NCBI GenBank assembly: GCA_963738445.1
Contig: CAVTWS010000011.1
Location: forward strand, 186,001-250,000
Source of the DNA: CAVTWS01 sp963738445
GTDB lineage: Bacteria; Actinomycetota; Acidimicrobiia; Acidimicrobiales; SHLQ01
Length of the DNA: 64,000 nucleotides
Direction: 5' to 3'
Within the stretch, counting starts at the first letter, position 1. Each line of letters starts with the position of its first letter. The translations under genes and the position numbers were made by a program. The notes beneath the pieces are model-generated. The model had not been told where the DNA came from and ran no database searches. It was given only the letters and a program-made list of their open reading frames with translations. This document shows, one piece after another, positions 17,485 to 26,529 of this stretch.

Positions 17485-17498
17485 GTTTGGATCCGAAC
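17485..17498. promoter_or_regulatory. Operator-like palindrome, site A
   Basis: GTTTGGATCCGAAC, an imperfect palindrome 13 bp before the aldehyde dehydrogenase start. Its reverse complement GTTCGGATCCAAAC differs from the island consensus GTTTGGACACAAAC at three positions, so it is the weakest of the five sites. Confidence 0.45.
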
Positions 17499-17511
17499 GA
17501 TTGGAGTGACG

Positions 17512-19029
17512 ATGGAGGCTCGAGCCGAAGCCGACGGGGATCGAGACGGTCACCAAGGTCGCACCGACGTCGGCGGGGCGTGGGTCAGCACGGATCACCT
17601 GATCGGCGGGGTGCGGGTCGGCTCCGTTCGCCGGTTCGAAACGCGGTCGCCCACCGATTGGGACCAGGTGCTGGCCGAGGTCGCTCGGGGTGACGATGTC
17701 ACGGCGGGGGCCGCGGTCGATGCGGCGGCGGCGGCAGCACCAGCGTGGTCGGCGACGTCAACGGGTGAGCGGGCTGAGTTGCTGAGGCGTCTGGCCGATC
17801 TGATCGATGCCCACAACGACGAGATCGCCATGGTCGAGAGCCTCGACATGGGGTTCCTCCACCGGTCCATGAAGGAGCGGCTGGTGGCACGCGGCGCAGT
17901 GAACTTCCGGACCTATGCCGATCTGATCGACCCGGGTGAGGGTGGCACCGGCGCGCTCGCCGATCACTCGTGGTCCGCCCGCAACACCCGGCACACGGTG
18001 CGACTGGCTCCGGGTGGTCCGGCCGTGGTGATCACGCCGTGGAACGCGCCGTTCATGTTGGCCACCTGGAAGGTGGCGCCGGCCCTCGCCGCCGGGAATC
18101 CCGTCATCCTCAAACCGGCCGAATGGTCGCCCCTGTCGGCGTCGTTGCTGGCCGACCTCACGGTCGAGGCCGGCTTTCCCGCCGGCGTGTTCAACCTGGT
18201 TCAAGGCATCGGCGAAGAGGTGGGTGCGGCGTTGGTCGCCGACCCCCGGATTCGCCGGATCAGCTTCACGGGTTCACCGGAAACGGGCCGGACGATCGGG
18301 CGGGTCGCCGCCGGGAACATCGTCCCCTTCACCGCCGAGCTCGGCGGCAAGGGGGCCCTGGTGGTCTTCGCTGACGCAGACGTCGAGGCCGCAGCGCGGC
18401 AGGCGGCGGCTCAGTACGAGGACTCGGGTCAGGTGTGTCTGGCCGGCACACGACTCATCGTCGAGGCGTCGATCCGCGATGCGTTCGTCGACCGGCTGCG
18501 CACCCTCACCGAAGCGCACGTGCTGGGCGACCCCTTCGATCCCACCACCACCGTGGCGCCGGTGGCTCATCCGGACCACCTCGCCGCCATCGAAGGTTTC
18601 GTCTCCCGGGCGCGCGTGCACGGTGACCGCATCGTGTGGGGAGGGGAGCGGCGCCAGTCGTCGCTCCACCTCGAGCCGACGCTCATCGAGCCCGTCAGCA
18701 ATCAGTCCGAGGTGGTGCAACGCGAGATCTTCGGACCGGTGTTGACACTGCAGACGTTCGTCGACGAGGCGGAGGCGGTGGACCTGGCCAACTCCACGCC
18801 CTACGGGCTGTCCTCGATCATCTACACGGGCTCGGCAGCGCGGGCGGAGCGGGTGGGCCGGGCGATCCGCGCCGGCATCGTCTGGACCAACACGTTCCTG
18901 GTGCGGGATCTGACCGCACCATTCGGTGGGTGCGGCATCAGCGGCATCGGCCGGGAAGGCGGGCGCTACGCCCTCGAGTTCCACAGCGACATCACGACCC
19001 TCATCGTGGCGGACGGGACCACCTCGTGA
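17512..19029 (+). CDS. Aldehyde dehydrogenase
   Basis: A 505-residue NAD(P)-dependent aldehyde dehydrogenase. The catalytic Asn (VITPWNAPFM), general-base Glu (FTAELGGKGA) and nucleophilic Cys (DSGQVCLAGTRL) are present, and the end reads GGRYALEFHSDITTL. The closest general group is the betaine-aldehyde/2-hydroxymuconate semialdehyde type (HpaE-like). With an HpaD-like dioxygenase and an FAH-family enzyme nearby, oxidation of a ring-cleavage semialdehyde is a reasonable guess. ATG 17512 has a GGAGTGAC ribosome-binding site; an operator-like site lies just upstream. The 3' end runs into a tandem-repeat array. Confidence 0.9.
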   Translation: MEARAEADGDRDGHQGRTDVGGAWVSTDHLIGGVRVGSVRRFETRSPTDWDQVLAEVARGDDVTAGAAVDAAAAAAPAWSATSTGERAELLRRLADLIDAHNDEIAMVESLDMGFLHRSMKERLVARGAVNFRTYADLIDPGEGGTGALADHSWSARNTRHTVRLAPGGPAVVITPWNAPFMLATWKVAPALAAGNPVILKPAEWSPLSASLLADLTVEAGFPAGVFNLVQGIGEEVGAALVADPRIRRISFTGSPETGRTIGRVAAGNIVPFTAELGGKGALVVFADADVEAAARQAAAQYEDSGQVCLAGTRLIVEASIRDAFVDRLRTLTEAHVLGDPFDPTTTVAPVAHPDHLAAIEGFVSRARVHGDRIVWGGERRQSSLHLEPTLIEPVSNQSEVVQREIFGPVLTLQTFVDEAEAVDLANSTPYGLSSIIYTGSAARAERVGRAIRAGIVWTNTFLVRDLTAPFGGCGISGIGREGGRYALEFHSDITTLIVADGTTS

Positions 19030-19199
19030 CCGGGGCCATTCGTGACCGGGGCCATCTCGTGACCGGTGACCACGTCATGACCGGAACCACGTCATGACCA
19101 GGTCCACCTCATGATCGGAACCACGTCATGACCAGGACCACCTCATGACCAGGACCACCTCATGACCGGTGACCACGTCACGACCGGGCCCATCTCATG
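19024..19199 (+). repeat. 17-18 bp tandem array spanning a stop/start junction, about 10 copies
   Basis: Units such as TCGTGACCGGGGCCAT and TCATGACCAGGACCACC follow each other from the stop codon of the aldehyde dehydrogenase to the start codon of the next gene. Every copy except one has ATGA or GTGA. The first copy carries the TGA stop of the upstream gene and the last carries the ATG of the downstream gene. Confidence 0.85.
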
Positions 19200-20002
19200 A
19201 CCGGGGCGGGCCGGCCGGTGGTGGGGCCGGTCGACTGGCTCGACGGCCCGATCGCCTACCGGGAGGCGGGCGCCGGATCGCCGGTGGTGTTCCTGCACGG
19301 CCTGGGCGGGTCGCGGTACGCCTGGGAACCCCAGCTCGAAACCTTCGGTTCGTCGTACCGGTGCATCGCCTGGGACATGCCCGGGTATGGCGAGTCACGC
19401 CCGCTCGCGGTGCCGCTCTCGTTCCCCGCCCTCGCCGATGCGGTGGCCCGCCTCCTCGATGACCTCGACATCGAACGAGCCGACCTCGTCGGACTCTCCT
19501 TCGGAGGCCAGCAGGCGCTCCACGTGGCGCTGCGCCATCCGGACCGATTGCGCCGGCTCGTGCTCGCCGACACCAGTGCTCGATTCGGGGCCGACGGCAC
19601 CGACGCCGACGAATGGAAACGTCAGCGACTCGATCCTCTCGACCGGGGAATCACCCCGGCCGCCATGGCACCGACCGTGCTCGATGCCATCAGCGGGCCG
19701 ACGTTCGGTGGCCCCGAACGAGACCGGGCGATCGCCGCGTTCTCCACATCTCCGCCGATGGGTTGCGGGCCGCCGTCGAGTGTCTTCCGACGCACGACGT
19801 CGAGGTCCGACTCGCGGAGATCGAGACCCCGACGCTGGTGATCGTCGGCGAGCTCGACACCGAGACGCCGCCGGAGTACGCCGAACGCCTCGCTCGCGGC
19901 CTCCGCCACGCCCGGCTGGAGGTCATCCCCGGCGTCGGCCACCTCACGCCGGCCGAGGATCCCCGGCGGTTCAACCAGCTCGTCGACGAGTTCCTGCGCT
20001 GA
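19197..20002 (+). pseudogene. Alpha/beta hydrolase, frameshifted
   Basis: The N-terminal frame (from ATG 19197) has PVVFLHGLGGSRYAWEP and the nucleophile elbow VGLSFGGQQA. The C-terminal frame resumes with ADGLRAAVECLPTHDVEVRL and has the acid (VGELDTETP) and His (PGVGHLTPAED) of the triad. The change of register lies near 19738-19750 and corresponds to one missing base. Repaired, it would give about 268 residues, the normal length. It follows the aldehyde dehydrogenase and faces the NicX-like gene, so a NicD-like (N-formylmaleamate deformylase) role is conceivable but not shown. Confidence 0.85.
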
Positions 20003-20022
20003 CCGCCCGCGGCCTGGCCAGG

Positions 20023-21093
20023 TCAGGCCAGGTCCGCGATCACGGTCCCGTCGATGACGACCGGCGTGTCGTCGAGGGTGACCGTGCAACCCCGGAGCGG
20101 GAGATCGACATGGCCCCGGCCGAAGCGCTTCGCGGTTTCGTTGGCGCCGGTCGAGTACACGACGTTGCCGGCGAACGCCCGGTACTCCGTGCCGTTGATC
20201 TGGCTCTTGTCGTAGAGCGGCAGGGTGTCCCATCGGGCCTGCTGGTTCATGCCCCAGCCGATGTGGCTGGTGGCGTAGGCGTCCGGTTCGTCGAAGGCGG
20301 CGAGATAGCTGGCCAACAGGTCGGCGTCGAGATCCGGGCCCGGCCCGCCGGACCCGGAGATCGAGGTCACGTAGTCGTCGACGATGTCGAGGCGCAGGGG
20401 TGTGCGGACATACTCCTTGAACGTCAGGTTGAGATCGCCCGGAGCGAGCACGAGCGTGCCGTTGACCGTGCCCGAGGCCGGGAAGGCGAGCACCAGCCCT
20501 CCGGGCCAATGGGCGATGCTGCCCGGGGTGTCGGCCACGCCGGCCGAGCCGGCACAGAACGCTCCCGCGAGGTCGACGGTGAGGTCCGTCCCCGCCGCCG
20601 AGGTGACACGCATGATTCGGGCCTGTCGGAGCATCGCCAGCCCCCGGTCGACCCGCGCCGCCAACGTCGGGTCGTGGACCATGCGCTCGAACACCTCGGG
20701 GTGCTCGTTCGAGATCATGAGGATGCGGGTGCCGGCCGAGAGCACCGTGCCCAGCTCGGGAGAGTGCAGCAGGCCTTCGACGGTGGCGTCGATCACCACA
20801 TCGGCCGCACACATCGCCGCCACCGTCGGCGGGTGGCCGGCGATGGCGACGCTGGCTCCGGTGGAACGGATCGGTACGGGGCCCCGGTTCGGCGGCGTGG
20901 GCAGGACCACCCGGACGCAGGCGGCGCCGGTCGATTGGAGGGCGAGCCAGGCCGTCTCGACCAACTCGGGGCGGCTGCCCGTCTCGCACAGCAGCACGGC
21001 CGATTCGCCGGGCCCGACGGCGCAGCGTCGCATCTGCTCGGCGAACGCCGCCACCCAGTGCCACTCGACGCGGGGACCCACGAGACCGCTCAT
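20023..21093 (-). CDS. M29 aminopeptidase T / NicX-like metalloprotein
   Basis: A 356-residue protein resembling 2,5-dihydroxypyridine 5,6-dioxygenase (NicX) and M29-type aminopeptidases. Candidate metal ligands are the His of TSHIGWGMN and, 51 residues later, His and Asp of GRGHVDLP; NicX of P. putida uses His265, His318 and Asp320, a very similar spacing. NicX opens a hydroxylated pyridine ring with Fe(II). Its ATG (21093) overlaps the stop of the acyl-CoA dehydrogenase-like gene (ATGA), so the two are coupled. An aminopeptidase function cannot be excluded. Confidence 0.68.
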   Translation of the reverse strand: MSGLVGPRVEWHWVAAFAEQMRRCAVGPGESAVLLCETGSRPELVETAWLALQSTGAACVRVVLPTPPNRGPVPIRSTGASVAIAGHPPTVAAMCAADVVIDATVEGLLHSPELGTVLSAGTRILMISNEHPEVFERMVHDPTLAARVDRGLAMLRQARIMRVTSAAGTDLTVDLAGAFCAGSAGVADTPGSIAHWPGGLVLAFPASGTVNGTLVLAPGDLNLTFKEYVRTPLRLDIVDDYVTSISGSGGPGPDLDADLLASYLAAFDEPDAYATSHIGWGMNQQARWDTLPLYDKSQINGTEYRAFAGNVVYSTGANETAKRFGRGHVDLPLRGCTVTLDDTPVVIDGTVIADLA

Positions 21094-22283
21094 GCGAACG
21101 TACCGTCACCCTCGACGAGGCCGTACTGGCCCAGGCGCTCGAGGCACACCTCCACGCTCCACGGGAGCATGGTGGCCCCGCAGCGGGCATCGCGGTAGAG
21201 CCGTTCGAGGGGCAGCGGCCGCAGCAGTGACCGCCCGCCGCACACCCGGAGGGCCAGCGACGCCACCTCGGGGGCGCCCTCCATGGTGGTGATCATCGCC
21301 GACCACGCCCGGCGGACGTCGTCGGGATGGGGATCGACCCGGACGCGGGTCAGCACGTCGTGGGTGAGCGCGTGGGCCCGGTCGTAGGTGAGTTGCATCT
21401 GCGCCCACACGTGCTGTTTCTGGGGCAGGTGGCCGCGGGGGGAACCGTCGATCTCGCCGCGGAGGTAGGACCGGGTCTGGTCCATGACGGCTCTCATGAG
21501 CCCGAGGTACGCGAACGACAGCGTCATGTAGAACCACGGATACCGGGCCGCCACCTGGTCGAACACGCCGGGCGGCACCCACTCGTGATCGGCCGGGACG
21601 AACACGTCGTCGAGGATCAAGGTCTTCGACACGGTGCCCCGCATGCCGAGCGGGTCCCAGTCGCCCGTCACCGTCAATCCGGACGCGCCCGCGGCCACGC
21701 CGAGGAGGCGGATGCGGTCGTCGCCGGGGACCAGGCACACGACGTTGTGGATGTCGGCGTTCTCCGACAGCGACGCGAAGATCTTCCGGCCCCGCACCAG
21801 GTAGCCGCCCTCGACGGGTTGGGCGGTGGTGGCGACACCGGTCGTGGCCCGCCCGCTCAACCCCTCGGAGAAGGGTTGCGAGTGGACGAGGTGGCGTTCG
21901 ACGATGCCGCCGAACAGCCTGGCGCGGCGCTCTTCGAGCACGGCCAGGTCCGCGCCGGTGAGCCCCAGTTCGTCGGCGATCGGGCCGGCCAGCAGGCAGG
22001 TCGCGGTGTGCATGTTGAAGGTGAGGGCGGTCGAGCCGCAATGCCGACCGAGCTCCTCGGCCACCAGGGCGTAGGTGCAGAAGTCGGCGCCCAGCCCGCC
22101 GAACCGCTCGGGGATCACCAGGGTGAGGAAGCCGGCGTCGCGGAGGTCGGACCAGTTGTCGACGGGGAAGGACGCCTCCCGGTCGTGGCGGCCGGCCCGC
22201 TCGGCGAAGGCCACGCCGAGCTCGGCGGCGGTGGCGACCAGCTGACGTTGTCGAGTGGTTCTGGCATCTGCTGGCTCGGCCAC
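21090..22283 (-). CDS. Acyl-CoA dehydrogenase family flavoprotein
   Basis: A 397-residue FAD enzyme of the acyl-CoA dehydrogenase superfamily. Typical segments are LVIPERFGGLGADFCTYALV, GGYLVRGRKIFASLSENAD, GTVSKTLILDDVFVPADHEW and ALRVCGGRSLLRPLPLERLY. The conserved catalytic glutamate of canonical dehydrogenases is not obvious. Relatives include flavin-dependent monooxygenases such as DszC, so desaturation and hydroxylation are both possible. The start is GTG 22283, 7 nt after a TACCGT box (22291-22296); the frame is open further but overlaps the preceding gene. Operon: HpaD-like - this gene - NicX-like. Confidence 0.83.
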   Translation of the reverse strand: MAEPADARTTRQRQLVATAAELGVAFAERAGRHDREASFPVDNWSDLRDAGFLTLVIPERFGGLGADFCTYALVAEELGRHCGSTALTFNMHTATCLLAGPIADELGLTGADLAVLEERRARLFGGIVERHLVHSQPFSEGLSGRATTGVATTAQPVEGGYLVRGRKIFASLSENADIHNVVCLVPGDDRIRLLGVAAGASGLTVTGDWDPLGMRGTVSKTLILDDVFVPADHEWVPPGVFDQVAARYPWFYMTLSFAYLGLMRAVMDQTRSYLRGEIDGSPRGHLPQKQHVWAQMQLTYDRAHALTHDVLTRVRVDPHPDDVRRAWSAMITTMEGAPEVASLALRVCGGRSLLRPLPLERLYRDARCGATMLPWSVEVCLERLGQYGLVEGDGTFA

Positions 22284-22290
22284 GCTCGGC

Positions 22291-22296
22291 ACGGTA
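22291..22296 (-). promoter_or_regulatory. -10 box, leaderless start
   Basis: Minus-strand TACCGT, 7 nt, GTG 22283. It lies in the 22-bp gap after the ring-cleavage dioxygenase gene, giving the two downstream genes their own promoter. Confidence 0.45.
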
Positions 22297-22305
22297 GCGG
22301 GTTCC

Positions 22306-23295
22306 CTACTCGGCCGGAGCGCCGGCCCAGCCGGATCCGGGACGCTCGAACCACATGTGCGCCTGCCCCGTGCCGACGGCGTTCTCGTACTCGCCATAGA
22401 GGAGACCGGGGGCCCGGCAGGCCCGCCCGCCGAGCGCACCGATCATCATCAGGTAGTGGCCGAACCGCGCCTCGGGCGAGTAGCGGGCGAAGTCGGCCAT
22501 GGTGTCGATGACCCGGTCGTGGCGGCCCTCGGCCATCCAGGCCAGGCGCTCGAGGTCGGCGTCGCGGTGGGCCGAGGAGCGGATGTGCGACGGGTCCGAG
22601 GGCTCGTGGTCGCGGAGCTCGCGCAGGGGCCAGAACGAGTGGCTCAACGCACCGGAGGCGAGGACGACGACCCGGCGGTCGGTGCGGGCGACGGCGCGGG
22701 CGATGACCTCGCCGGCGAGGAGGAAATCCTCGGGCTGGGCCGACTGCGCGATCGAGACCGAGAGCCATCGTTCGTCGCCCTGGAGGAACGGCAACAGGTT
22801 GATCGTGGCGTAGTGGACGCCGAGGCACGGATCGTCGATCGGCGTGATCCACGTGTTGGCGGCGGTGGCCTCCTCACCGATCAGCCGAGCCAGCTCGGGG
22901 TCACCCGGGAAGTCGTACGGCACCTGGGACATGCCACGCGGGAGCTCGTCGGAGGTGAACCGGCCGTGGCGCCGGTCGTGGCTCGCGACCACGAACTCGA
23001 ACAGGGTGAACCAGTGGGTGTCGATCACCACGACGGTGTCGGGGCGGAGGCGGTCGAAGGCCTCGGCGCGCATCTGGTGGAGTCCGCTCACGAGGGTGAT
23101 CTCCCGACCGCCGTTGATCTCCCGCCGCGTCGACTCGGGCAGGACCATGGTCGGGACGTGGGCCACCAACGCTGCGCCGACGATCAGCCCGACTGGGCCT
23201 GAGCGGTCTGGGCCTGAGGGGTCCGGGCCTGGGTCACCTGGGCCTGAGTGGTCCGCCCCTGCGTCGTCCGGGCCTGGGCCGTCCGAGCTCGCCAT
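22306..23295 (-). CDS. Class III extradiol dioxygenase, HpaD-like
   Basis: A 329-residue LigB-superfamily protein that by eye follows E. coli 3,4-dihydroxyphenylacetate 2,3-dioxygenase: AHVPTMVLPE (first metal His), DTHWFTL (second His), FTSDELPRG, VVLASGALSHSFW and GTGQAHMWF. Such enzymes open a catechol ring beside a hydroxyl with Fe(II). The first 30 or so residues are a low-complexity Asp/Gly/Pro repeat (SGPGDPGPDPSGPDRSGP) not seen in the family. ATG 23295 has GGGAGGT at good distance and is preferred to GTG 23304. It is divergent from a P450 gene with an operator-like site between them. Confidence 0.82.
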   Translation of the reverse strand: MASSDGPGPDDAGADHSGPGDPGPDPSGPDRSGPVGLIVGAALVAHVPTMVLPESTRREINGGREITLVSGLHQMRAEAFDRLRPDTVVVIDTHWFTLFEFVVASHDRRHGRFTSDELPRGMSQVPYDFPGDPELARLIGEEATAANTWITPIDDPCLGVHYATINLLPFLQGDERWLSVSIAQSAQPEDFLLAGEVIARAVARTDRRVVVLASGALSHSFWPLRELRDHEPSDPSHIRSSAHRDADLERLAWMAEGRHDRVIDTMADFARYSPEARFGHYLMMIGALGGRACRAPGLLYGEYENAVGTGQAHMWFERPGSGWAGAPAE

Positions 23296-23349
23296 CGGTG
23301 CCACCTCCCGTCCTCGCGGTTCTCACCGTCGCGCTGTTCTCGCACGGTC

Positions 23350-23363
23350 GTTTGGGTCCAAAC
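23350..23363. promoter_or_regulatory. Operator-like palindrome, site B
   Basis: GTTTGGGTCCAAAC; the reverse complement GTTTGGACCCAAAC differs from the island consensus at one base. It lies between the divergent dioxygenase (23295) and P450 (23406) genes and directly abuts a TACCAT -10 box (23364-23369) for the P450 gene. Confidence 0.65.
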
Positions 23364-23405
23364 TACCATGAGGCGCTCGACCGATCACAAGGAGGCACAC
23401 GACGC

Positions 23406-24686
23406 ATGATCCCCGCCGACGCCGTGCCCATGTTCCCCAACCTCGATCCGGCGGCGAACCTCGTGTCTCACGACACCTATCTCGCCGGCGCCCCGCACGC
23501 CACGTTCGAGCGGCTGCGCCGGAACGACCCGGTGACCTGGATCGACGAGTCCGACGGCGCCGGGTTCTGGGGCGTCACCCGGTACCAGGACATCCTCGAC
23601 ATCAGCCGCCAGTACGACACCTTCACGTCGCGGCAGGGCATCCGGCTGGAGGAGATGACCGCTGACGAGACCGACGCCCGTCGCACCATCATGGAGATGG
23701 ACCCGCCCGAGCACACCCGGCTGCGGCGGCTGGTGTCCAAGGTCTTCACCCGCCGCATGGTCGAGTCGTACGAGGCGCAGATCCGCGCCCTCGCGGTGGA
23801 GGTCGTCGAGACGGCCATCCAGCGCGACGAGTTCGACGCGGTCATCGACGTGGCGCGAGAGCTGCCGATGCGCATGCTCGGCCGACTGCTCGGCACCCCC
23901 GATGCCGACGGCGACCACCTGGTCGAGCTGGGCGACGCGCTCCTGGGCAACAGCGATCCGGAGTTCACCGAGCACGTCGTCGACCTGGTCGACACCGACG
24001 AGTTCCGCCTCATGCCGTTCCGCTCGCCGGCCGGCCTGGAGCTCTTCGCCTATGCCCGGGAGCAGGCCGAGCAGCGGCGGGGCTGCCCGGCCGACGACGT
24101 CATCGGCAAGCTGCTCGAACCCACCCGTGACGGCGAGCCGCTGACCGAGCGGGAGTTCATGAACTTCTTCACGCTCATGGTGGCCGCCGGCAACGACACC
24201 ACCCGGTACACGATGGCCGGCACGCTGAAGGCGCTCATCGAATACCCGGATCGTTTCGTCCACCTGCGCGGCCTTCCCGATGACCACCCGGCCTGGGTGC
24301 TGGCCGCCGACGAGTTGCTCCGCTGGACCTCCGTCACCACGCACTTCCGTCGCACCGCCACCCAGGATGTGCAGCTGCGTGACCGCCTCATCCGCGCCGG
24401 CGACAAGGTGGTCGTGTTCTTCATCTCCGGCAACTTCGACGACGACCAGTTCGCCGATCCGTACCGACTCGACCTCTCTCGCGATCCCAACGACCACATG
24501 ACGTTCGGTCGTGGGGGACCGCACCTGTGCCTCGGCGCCTGGCTGGCGCGGATGGAGCTGCGGCTGCTGCTGCAGGAGTGGTTCCGCCGGGTCGCCTCCA
24601 TCGAGCAGGCCGGGCCCGAGGAGTACCTGCGCTCGAACTTCATCGCCGGCATCAAGCACCTGCCCATCCGGATCACCCGGCTGTGA
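23406..24686 (+). CDS. Cytochrome P450
   Basis: A 426-residue bacterial class I P450. Present are the I-helix oxygen-binding motif MVAAGNDTTRYTMAG, the ExxR motif (DELLRW), the PERF-like region FADPYRLDLSRDP and the heme loop FGRGGPHLCLGAWLARME. It most resembles P450s of steroid, terpene and aliphatic oxidation. A perfect AAGGAGG ribosome-binding site precedes ATG 23406. The promoter abuts operator-like site B, so it is probably co-regulated with the ring-cleavage dioxygenase. A ferredoxin partner is not in the window. Confidence 0.93.
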   Translation: MIPADAVPMFPNLDPAANLVSHDTYLAGAPHATFERLRRNDPVTWIDESDGAGFWGVTRYQDILDISRQYDTFTSRQGIRLEEMTADETDARRTIMEMDPPEHTRLRRLVSKVFTRRMVESYEAQIRALAVEVVETAIQRDEFDAVIDVARELPMRMLGRLLGTPDADGDHLVELGDALLGNSDPEFTEHVVDLVDTDEFRLMPFRSPAGLELFAYAREQAEQRRGCPADDVIGKLLEPTRDGEPLTEREFMNFFTLMVAAGNDTTRYTMAGTLKALIEYPDRFVHLRGLPDDHPAWVLAADELLRWTSVTTHFRRTATQDVQLRDRLIRAGDKVVVFFISGNFDDDQFADPYRLDLSRDPNDHMTFGRGGPHLCLGAWLARMELRLLLQEWFRRVASIEQAGPEEYLRSNFIAGIKHLPIRITRL

Positions 24687-26359
24687 ATTTCGGCCCCGTT
24701 GCCGTTGCCGCCGTCCCAGTCGACGAGTGAGGATGCGAAGTAGCTCCACCTTCGGCTTCGCCACAGGGGTGCGTGCCGGCTGAGCCGATCGCGATAGTGG
24801 TCCCAGTCGCTGTGCGGTGCGGTCGACCAAGACTTCTCGGCGATCCCGACCAGGCGGGGCAGAAGCAGGAACTCCAGCTCGTCGGCCGACGTGATCGTCT
24901 CACCCCACATCGCCGCCTCGACGCCGGCGACGTGCGTGAGCCCGTCCGGGATCGCTGCATCGGGGTCCCAGGAGAAGCTCTCGGCCACCGTGGTCGGCGG
25001 ATAGACCCGTAGGCCCACTCGCTCGCGGATCGCCGCTTGTGTGGGGTCGGCGGACTCCTCGGCGTAGGGCTTGTCCAGGTAGAGGTGCGACGCCGGCGAC
25101 AGGATCACCTGCGCGCCGCGCTCGGTCGCCCGGCCCAGGTCCGTGCGCCCGGCGCGGAACAACTCGGCGATGATCGGGATGGCCTCCGGCGGCAGTGCGA
25201 ACCCCTCGGGAAGGTCGAGAGACTCCAGGTCGCCGCGGTCGAGGATCTCCTCGAGGCTGGCGTCGAAGGCCAACCAGTGCTGCACGACATCGTCGGGGTG
25301 CACGTCGCTGCGAGCGGCCTCCTGCCATGCCACCATCCGCTTCCCCGTGGCCCGCACCAGCTCGCGCGCCGTATCGACGAAGCCACAGTACGACTCGGAA
25401 TCCATGCCGAACGCCTCGTCGCCCCCGATGTGCACAAAGGGCCCCGGCGAGACCGCGGCCACGGCTTGCAGCACGTCGCGAACGAAGTCGACGACGCCAT
25501 CGACGTCGGGGAGGAGCAGGTTCGCCGGGGTCCACGAATCGGCGCCTTCCACGGGCGGAGGGAAGAGATGCGGGTACGACGCAGCGACGGCGCCGGCGTG
25601 ACCCGGCATGTCGATCTCGGGGATCACCGTGATGAACCGGTCGGCGGCGTACTGCACGAGTCCGCGGAAGTCGTCTTGCGTGTAGTAGCCACCGGGTCGA
25701 TCACCGACCGCGCCGAGTCCGCCGATCTCGGTGAGCAGCGGCCAGCCGGGGATCTCGAGGCGCCAGCCCTGATCGTCGGTGAGATGAAGGTGCAGGACGT
25801 TCATCTTGTAGAGGGCGAGCATGTCGATGACGCGGCGCACCTCGGCCGGATCGATGAAGCACCGCACCACATCGAGGGAGAGGCCGCGCCACGCGATGCG
25901 GGGCCCGTCGACGATCTCGACATGCTCCAACACCGTGCCCGAGCCGACGTGTGCTGTCGTGGCGATGAGCTGCCGCAGGGTGGCGAGGCCGCGGGCCACG
26001 CCCTCGACCGCACGAGCGGCGACTCGAACCCCTTCGTTGGTGACCTGGAGGACGTAGCGCTCGTCAGCCGGCGAGCGCCCCGACGGGCTCACGCCGACGA
26101 TCGGCGCGTCGTGGAGCACCAAACCGACGTCGAGCACCAGACTGATCACCGGATCGTCGCCGGGAAGATCAATCGAGACGATCGGGCCGAACCTCAGGCC
26201 GCCATCGTCGGTCACGTCGGCGATGAATCGCTCGGCCACCGAGCGGAGCGACTCAGTTGGCTCAGAGCGGAGCGACTCAGTTGGCTCAGAGCGGAGCGAC
26301 TCAGTTGGCTCAGAGCGGAGCGACTCAGTTGGCTCAGAGCGGAGCGACTCAGTTGACAC
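24673..26359 (-). CDS. Glycoside hydrolase family 20 beta-N-acetylhexosaminidase, 3' end disturbed
   Basis: A GH20 hexosaminidase that would remove terminal GlcNAc/GalNAc. The barrel shows GLSLDVVRCFIDPAEVRRVI, LHLHLTDDQGWRLEIPGWP, the catalytic Asp-Glu in VHIGGDEAFGMD, and SYFASSLVDWD near the end. After VDWDGGNGNG homology stops, but this frame has no stop until 24050, deep inside the convergent P450 gene. One base change would end it at 24673, so I set the end there and suspect an indel. Start: GTG 26359 includes a 24-bp repeat array coding SLRSEPTE; GTG 26239 lies just after the array and may be the real start. No signal peptide is seen. It looks out of place in a catabolic island. Confidence 0.72.
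26241..26355 (-). repeat. 24-bp tandem repeat, 4.8 copies
   Basis: Identical units beginning GAGCGGAGCGACTCAGTTGG at 26241, 26265, 26289, 26313 and 26337. Read on the minus strand they encode (SLRSEPTE)n at the possible N-terminus of the GH20 protein; with the later start they would be upstream of the gene. Confidence 0.92.
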
Positions 26360-26529
26360 GACGATCGCGCCCGTTCGGGGAGGACGACGCGACCAGGCGT
26401 GGCCGGCCACGTGGTGATCGTGGGTCGAGGTACCAGGGTCATCGTCGTCATCTCTCGGGAGTACGAACCTTCGAATCGGAGCGGACGATCGCCTCGCTCG
26501 CATCGCGTTGAGCGGTCGCCCGGAAGCCG

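Noticed and set aside
19387..21198. 603-codon plus-strand frame over the hydrolase and NicX-like genes
   Set aside because: Runs through three genes in non-coding register and has no homology.
26241..26355. CRISPR array
   Set aside because: Units are contiguous without spacers; it is a simple tandem repeat. The same holds for 19024-19199, 47762-47862 and 51228-51328.
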